Assembly: GCA_018857735.1 (NCBI GenBank)
Contig: JABMCL010001824.1
Span: 442,001-506,000, forward strand
Length of the DNA stretch: 64,000 nt
Reading direction: 5' to 3'
Origin: Alviniconcha marisindica
Lineage: Eukaryota > Mollusca > Gastropoda > Provannidae
This document shows, in pieces, positions 58,001-64,000 of the stretch. The notes under the pieces were generated by a model that worked only from the letters and a program-made list of their open reading frames with translations, made no database searches and was not told the origin of the DNA. Each line of letters starts with the position of its first letter. The first letter of the stretch is position 1. The position numbers were made by a program, and so were the translations under genes.

Positions 58001-58456
58001 ATATTTATTGGCATTATAGCTCATACATTTGCTTGCTCCCCCCCCCCCCCCCCCCCAGACGCTGCACTTGACTTCTGAATCATTAAATTGAAAATGAATG
58101 GCTGTACTTAAGCGCAGGATGAAAGCTGTAGATTGTAATGTTGTATCTTCTGTCTGGTCCGTTTCCTCTCTGAGAGACAGGGGGGTAGAGAGATGAGAGG
58201 GGGTGGGGTGGGGGGCGAATGTGCATTTGGGACCCCCCCCCCACCTCTTTTTTTTCCCCCTTCTAAACTCACGATAAGAAGTAAAAACAAAAAAGAACTG
58301 TTGTTAAACAGAATTGTTGTTTCGAACTCACGTGAAACCGAAACTGAACCAGTCACCGTAATCTGTATGAACGAGTATTGAGCTCTATTGAGTTAACTAC
58401 CATCATTACGCCGGTTTTTCATTGCGATCCCTGTATAACACATTAACAGCGTGTGA

Positions 58457-58545
58457 GAAAACGTCAACATGGAAGTATTTTTTGCTAAGAAAACGTCAAC
58501 ATGGAAGTATTTTTTGCTAAGTTAAAACGTCGACGTCGACGTTTT
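58457..58545. repeat. 32-bp direct duplication plus 22-bp palindrome
   Basis: GAAAACGTCAACATGGAAGT, ATTTTTTGCTAA is repeated exactly (58457-58488, 58489-58520). It is followed by a perfect 22-bp palindrome at 58524-58545 with core CGTCGACGTCGACG flanked by AAAA and TTTT. The palindrome contains four CpGs. Confidence 0.95.
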
Positions 58546-59472
58546 CTTCTTGGCTTGTTTTTGCCATGGGCGGCCTCGTGGCCAGGCAGACGGACAAACA
58601 GTCCTGACCGAGCAAACACATCAGTTTTCATCGAATGGGAATCCAAACGACTATTCGAAATCCTCACAGGTACAATGTCCGCATTTAATGGCTCAGTTTC
58701 AATTCTCTTTAACGACACACTTTCAATTCTCCGCCCCATCCCTTCCCCTGTCATTAACATTCCATCAAAGAACGTGGAAAAATTCTCGATTCCATCACAA
58801 AAGGACCACGCGGCTGCCGGTTTTTCTGCACTTCTGGAGTCTCGCTGCTTGGAGCAGCGTGGCTGAGAGCGATCTCGAGTTTCACGGGCCTGTACAATGA
58901 GGGTCATATACGGGACGGATTTAGCTTGGCTTCCCCCGCATCTCCTCGCCGCACAGACGACCGGGTGCAGATCTTTCACCACTTGAAAATGAGCACCCCG
59001 GCCGGCACGCAAGGCCCTAATGAGCGAGGCTCGGGTAGCTGGGAGTGGAAGAGGGAAGACTGGGAAGCTTCCCTGGGAAGCACGGGGTCCAAAGCGGCGA
59101 CTACCGTTCACTTGATCTTCACTCGGTACGTCAGCTGTACAATTAGTGTATTTATTGCCAACGGTGGTTTGGTTTGGTGGTGGTGGTGGTTCAGGTTGTG
59201 GATGGGGTGATTTCTTTGATAAATTACACGAAAGACTGTTGTGTTCAGAGACAAGAGCTCCTTGACAACTCCTCCCAATTAATGGGTCAGCGGACGCTAA
59301 CTAATTTGTCGCCAATGGTACGTCAGTTGTACAATCAAGTGTATTTATTACCAACGGTGATTTGGTTTGGTGGGGGTACCCGAGAGTGATACTATACCTA
59401 TAGAGAAAACATTGCACAATTTCAATAAACCCGACTTTGGGCGTAAACACACACACAAAGGTAGGTAGGTAG

Positions 59473-59668
59473 TGTTTCTTAATGTCCTCAGATGTCAACT
59501 GACATATTAGGGACAAGCTGAGACCAATGCCGAAGCATGGTTCAATATATCTTTACGTCCACGGAAACCAGAAGGCTCGTTAGGACGGCCACCTCGACTC
59601 TCACACAGCTCCTGAACTATGCTTGGACACACACACACACACAAAGCGTAAAACACCAATTTACTTAC
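59473..59668 (-). mobile_element. SINE-related element in quaking intron
   Basis: Carries the blocks CATATTAGGGACAAGCTGAG, CATGGTTCAATATATC, TTACGTCCACGGAAACCAGA and CTCACACAGCTCCTGAAC, shared with the 2.97-kb duplication. On the minus strand it ends in CTACCTACCTAC (59470-59458). A plus-strand tail GCGTAAAACACCAATTTACT, TAC follows at 59646-59668. Confidence 0.6.
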
Positions 59669-61194
59669 CCCCCCCCCCCCCCCCCCCCCCCAGCGAAGGC
59701 GCGGAAGGGAAGGGGGCGGGTAGCAAAGCAAAGCGCGTGTGAAACAGAGCATAACCAAGCACGTCTGCCAACAACAACAAAACAAAAAACAGGCACAAGG
59801 CTAGCCAGAGAGGCGAGGAGAGCTAGAGAACGTAAGACTTGACGGTGCGGCTTTACACCATCTGCTTCCTATTGCCTTGTCACAGAGTGCTGTAACCTGC
59901 ACGGCTTAGATATCGTGCAGCTTGGCTGAAGAGTTCCTTCCCCCCCCCCCCCCCCCCCCTCACCGCGGGCCCTCAGGCCCAATAATTACAGACTTAGTAC
60001 AGACTTCTGTACACCCAGGATCCCTGATCAACCGATCTGTCAGAGCCTAGCTCCTCACTGATGAGAAAAGCAACATCCGAGCCCACATTCCTTCGACGCA
60101 TGCCAAACTTGTCCGCACCAACTGTGGCGTGCTAGTCTATTCTCTATCTATATATAATAGGCTTTGCTGGGTAGGGGTGAAAGTAGACGGTTGTAATACC
60201 ACCACGCTTTTAAGTTTAATAACGGAGCACACAACAACATTCGTTCGGGAACCGTACCAAGCTGCAACTAGCGAGTTAGAAATACTGGAAGACAAACACC
60301 GTCCATGCTTCGTACGCGTGTGGGTAGCGTCCCGTATACTAGGGATCAGATCAGCAGGGGAATTAGGATGAACTATACACGTATTTAGCTCACAATCCGT
60401 TTTACTCAACACAGCAACCAAATAGTCACAAGCATGACCAAAAACTGTGGCCGGAAGCAATAATAACCAACAGCTGGTGTTACCTCCTGAAAAAGTAACC
60501 TAAAACCAACCGAAACAAATACTGCACAGTATTATCTAATTTTCCAACCCGCAGGTCGACCAAAAACCTCAGACAGACTGACGTAGATGTGATTCACAAG
60601 TTGAAAATCACAGACGTCGTGGAAACGTGGCGACGCTCGGATTCCGCGCGGCAAAAACCGAACCCCCTATCCATCACGTGCGGAAGACAGACAAGTTTTA
60701 TTGCAGTGGGGTTCTGGATGCCTGGCCGCGGAGCAGCAGAACTTGAAGCACGAGCTGTGCGTTGCAGACACAGACAAAGGCAGCAGGCGTGTGAAGTGTT
60801 GTTCAGTGACTAGTCCCTACTCTTCACTATCTCTAGGTGAGGAGTCCCTCGAGATACACAGCAGTTCAAGCCCTGAACACCCACCCACCCCCTTTACCCC
60901 CCAGCCTGTCGGCGCCCTCCCAACCTCCAACCTTCCCTGATAACTGGTGCTGCTGCTGTGTGAGCATTGACTACACGTCAGGCTGGCAGGAGGTGGCGGT
61001 AATGGAGGCGGGGTGGGGGGGGGGGGGGGGGCACAGGCAGTCTTTGACTATGAGTGATGCTTTTTCACTACTTTTCGCTGCCAAAGCGATGGAAAAATGA
61101 TCACCTCAGAAGGGAAAGAAAAAAAAGGGAAGAGGGAGACACACACACACAAAAATAAGCAAAAACGGGAAAATGCTGGGAACAGTGAACCGCA

Positions 61195-61280
61195 TTCCCC
61201 AGTTAATGGTGGTACTGCTGCTATGGGAGGGAAGGCACGGAAACAAAGAGGTCCCTGGTTCAAATCCTGGTGACCCCGAC
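61195..61280 (+). other. tRNA-like B box (possible SINE head)
   Basis: GGTTCAAATCC (about 61257-61267) fits the Pol III B-box consensus, and GTGGTACTGC lies upstream near 61208, but no cloverleaf forms convincingly. A C run follows directly. Confidence 0.25.
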
Positions 61281-62742
61281 CCCCCCCCCCCCCCCCCCCC
61301 CCCCGGGCAGAGCAAAGAATTCGCACTGTGTTTAGTCCTTAGATAATAAATAGCCAAAATTGAATGAGGCCTCTGCACTACAGGACCAGGTATTCACACA
61401 GCCTAACCCATGACAACCAAAAGACATCCACTGAATTCCCTTTTCAAGGATTAGCAAAGTAGTGTACTGATCCATCATCCTGGCAAACGCTGTATTAAAA
61501 AAAAAAAAAACCAACCAGACTTGCAAGATGACTTTCCTAGAGGAAAGCAAGCTGGATTTCCCAATGGGAAAATTTCCCAACAGAGACAGTAAGTTTTGTA
61601 TAGTGATACAATTTGTACCCCCCACTGCTCCAAAGAAGGAAAAAAGAAGGTGCAGACACCTATCCCACCTTTAAAAAAAAATCAAATACAAATCATTTAG
61701 CCTACAGCAAAACTCAGAACTAGCTTCAAATTTGAGACCTGGATGCACACTTCATCTCATTGGCAAGTCCACCTTGACAGTATTCCACACTGCTCCAAAG
61801 AACACATCACATTGTAATTTATTTTTATTTTTTTAACTTTAAAAAAAAAAACTGGCAACAACTGGGCCAACAAGCTTTAGCTTTGAATCAAACTTCCTGC
61901 AAGAGTTCAGTCAATGACAAACTGTTCAGAGCCTGGCCTGTAGGACTATGACTATGACGCCGTGTGATTCCAGTGCTGAGGTAATTAGCCAACCGCCGGA
62001 GTCAAGCCTCTCCTGGGGGCTGACTAAGCAGCAGGCCGGCCCCAGCACATCTGGAACCCCTTTCTTGTGTCATCCTGCCACGTGTGCAGGGTCAGCCGCG
62101 CTCACTACAGCTGTACACTAACCCAAGTTTAGACTTACGGCCTACCTACACAGAAAGACTCCAAAAGGCTCCAGTGCTTGCCAAGAAAAAGACCAGCGAA
62201 AATACTCTTGCCTCTGGGAAACCTAGTCTCTTCTGGTTTTACCCGTTGCCTTCAACACCAAGGTAACTTTTTGTTTGGACGGTTGGTGGCAGGGATAAGA
62301 AGATTGGGGAAGGGGTGGTGTGCCAGTGTGAGTGTATGTGTGTTGGGGGGACAAGAGTGCAGTGACAGAAGGGGGGGGGGGGGGGGGGGAGACAGAGAGG
62401 GGGAAGACAGACACACATAATATTAATATAATCATAACCTTGATAATTATCATAAATATAAATTAAATACACAGAAACTGGCACGTCAAACACAGGAACT
62501 GAGCAAAGTGAAAAGAACAAGTAAAAACACTGCAAGAAAAACACAAAAAATGTAGATCTATGAGAATAAAGAAAACTGTCAAAGAAAGGCACAGAAAACA
62601 AAGACAAGTATGTAAGACATCAATCACACCGGCATCAAACCACACAGACAAAACTTCAGTCATGTGTGTTGTGCCTGGCAGGACAAAAGCATGCCACAAA
62701 GAAACACCAATGTGGAGATTGGCCAAGAGTAAAGACACTCAC

Positions 62743-62886
62743 AGCGGGAATCAACAGGCGCTTGACTTCCTCCACGGCCTTGGCCAGTTTCATCTCCGCT
62801 CTGTTGCGCGTGTCCTCAACAGTGATGAGCACGTGAAGATCCTCGTTTAAGTGTTCCCAGTTGGCCTTACCCCGGTTCTGTTCCTC
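62743..62886 (-). CDS. QKI: Quaking KH-domain exon, second half
   Basis: A 144-nt exon (48 codons, phase 0 at both ends) on the minus strand. The acceptor AATCACTCAAAAG ends at 62887 and the donor is GTGAGT (62742-62737). It encodes [20 protein letters not shown], then [20 protein letters not shown] and VKRLLIPA. This is the distal part of the extended (maxi-) KH domain of STAR proteins: the variable loop, beta-3 strand HVLITVED, and alpha-C helix up to the conserved LL.PA that joins QUA2. It matches vertebrate QKI almost residue for residue. The acceptor has an unusually weak pyrimidine tract. Confidence 0.96.
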
Positions 62887-63210
62887 CTTTTGAGTGATTG
62901 AAAACATCTCCAGCAATCACTCAGTTGTTTATCATCAAATAATGGCTACTACTACTACATTTTAGTTATAATGTGCCTGTCCCAGTTCTACAAAAACGAG
63001 CTCCAAATACTGTACCCTCAGTGTCACCAATCGTCCAATGTCTGCACAAAATGCCAGCAGCTGCTGTATTTTCTTTGCAATAATGTAAGGGTGTGAAATT
63101 AACAGAAACGATTCACATGCAGTGAGATTCACTGTCATCACATGCATACAGACCAAGTTAATATACTACATATATTTTTTATATTATATAATTATGTACT
63201 GTTTGTCTTG

Positions 63211-63266
63211 TAGTTGCCCTGATTGTACTTGTACTGGTTGACTGGGTGTAAAACACCAAATTACTA
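63211..63266 (+). mobile_element. 56-bp SINE-tail insertion with target-site duplication
   Basis: TAGTTGCCCTGATTGTACTT, GTACTGGTTGACTGGGTGTA, AAACACCAAATTACTA, flanked by GTTTGTCTTG (63201-63210) and GTTTGTCTCG (63267-63276). It lies in the quaking intron between the two KH exons, opposite to the gene's direction. Confidence 0.7.
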
Positions 63267-63523
63267 GTTTGTCTCGTTTCAAATTCTTTGTTCCTCTGGA
63301 TGTAAGAACTTAAAAAGCATTATAGCTGTCATCTGTCCCGTCAATACCTTTTTAAACTAAAGTGGTGGGGACGTCACAAGTTACAAACTGGTAAATAATA
63401 ACACTTTAACAAGTAATGGCAAAGGAAGGCACGAGTCAATAACTCACTGAGTTTTATTGCGGGAAAAAAAAGAGTACCATATACAACTTTCTGAATAATA
63501 AATTCTTCCACAGTGGTTCTTAC

Positions 63524-63640
63524 CTTTCCTTTGTCTCTCATGGATCCCTTGCCACGGACCATGATTTTGCAGCCTGTGTACTGTTCCAGCTCTTTGGCCG
63601 TCATCCCACGGGGCCCCAGTATCCGACCCACAAAGTTGAA
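63524..63640 (-). CDS. QKI: Quaking KH-domain exon, first half
   Basis: A 117-nt exon (39 codons, phase 0 at both ends) on the minus strand. The acceptor TTTGCTTTCACAG ends at 63641 and the donor is GTAAGA (63523-63518). It encodes [20 protein letters not shown], then [23 protein letters not shown] is the KH GXXG loop that binds the RNA backbone, [19 protein letters not shown] is the signature of the quaking/HOW/GLD-1 group, and RGKGSMRDK leads into the variable loop. Quaking dimerises through QUA1, encoded upstream outside the window, and binds UACUAAY motifs to control splicing, export and stability. The preceding exon and promoter are beyond the right edge or unrecognised. Confidence 0.97.
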
Positions 63641-64000
63641 CTGTGAAAGCAAAGCCACTGTTCACTTTCTTTTTCCTGTGATGTATGTGTGTGTGTGTGC
63701 GTGTGCATGCGTGCGTGTTGTTCTTTCATTTGTTTTTCTTCTTCTGACTGACTAAGTCTGTTGCAAATACATCTTGGCAGAAAAATATATATATTAAAAG
63801 TCCACTTAGTTGAATTACAAAGTAACACTAACGGACAAGTGATTACACTAGTAAACAGCTAAGATATGATCACAACAAAAGCAGTGGTCTACACTTGGAT
63901 ATAATATTACTTTATTAGAAATCAATGCTGAAAATCAACAGCCATTATGTGAAAAGCTGGAAGTGGAAGCAGTCTGGAATGAACTATTCCACAGAGCCAA

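Larger units (their letters stand above)
49695..62742 (-). other. 13-kb quaking intron, mostly repeats
   Basis: The intron between the KH and QUA2 exons. It holds GA and GT microsatellites, several tandem arrays, many long G/C runs, a GGCC-rich stretch (55370-55565), a direct repeat plus palindrome (58457-58545) and a SINE (59473). No further exon is recognised. Long frames at 54304-55212 (plus) and 58485-59111 (minus) lack splice or family support. Confidence 0.6.

Noticed and set aside
58485..59111. 208-codon minus-strand frame in a CpG-richer part of the quaking intron
   Set aside because: No recognisable domain or splice support. The overlapping plus-strand frames are similarly long, so chance is likely; a promoter-like GC-rich patch remains possible.

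Overview
This window is animal nuclear DNA. The splice-site style, gene content and repeats (tRNA-derived SINEs with CTTA-type tails, non-LTR retrotransposon pieces, long G/C and GT/CT runs) fit a mollusc, probably a gastropod. Species cannot be fixed from sequence alone. Coding DNA is sparse, and two genes are recognised with confidence.

Left end, plus strand (1-3230): the last three visible exons of a fatty-acid amide hydrolase 2 (FAAH2)-like amidase, with the 5' part lying outside the window. Its 3'UTR is mostly an ~87-bp tandem array. From 3.3 to 8.2 kb there is intergenic DNA with short tandem repeats, a 56-bp retroposed SINE tail, a tRNA-like SINE, a piggyBac-type MITE and a 50-bp array of CRE motifs. 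From 8.2 to 12.2 kb the sequence abruptly becomes rich in short homopolymers. It holds a non-LTR reverse transcriptase broken in several frames and may be a low-quality assembly patch.

12.4-31 kb is repeat-dominated: a 50-bp tandem array, tRNA-derived SINEs, a head-to-tail 2.97-kb duplication (16.57-22.50 kb), a GT/CT/poly-G minisatellite (22.3-24.2 kb) that appears to have grown from the duplication's end, LINE 3' ends, and three more tandem arrays. A possible first exon, present in both duplication copies, and a possible internal exon at 25.26 kb are the only coding candidates here. Neither is assigned to a family.

Right half, minus strand (63640 down to 42401): a quaking/QKI (HOW) STAR-family RNA-binding protein gene. 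Two KH-domain exons (63.5 and 62.8 kb), two alternative versions of the QUA2 exon (49.6 and 49.4 kb), a predicted 50-nt linker exon, a proline-rich exon (45.5 kb) and a QKI-5-like nuclear C-terminal exon (42.4 kb) can be read through with consistent phases. QUA1 and the start codon lie beyond the right edge. The 3'UTR runs left from 42400; candidate polyA signals occur at 40.3, 31.0 and 27.4 kb.

The most notable observation is the pair of QUA2 exons. They have the same entry and exit phases and near-identical protein but strongly diverged synonymous codons, and including both would give an immediate stop. This is the signature of mutually exclusive splicing.
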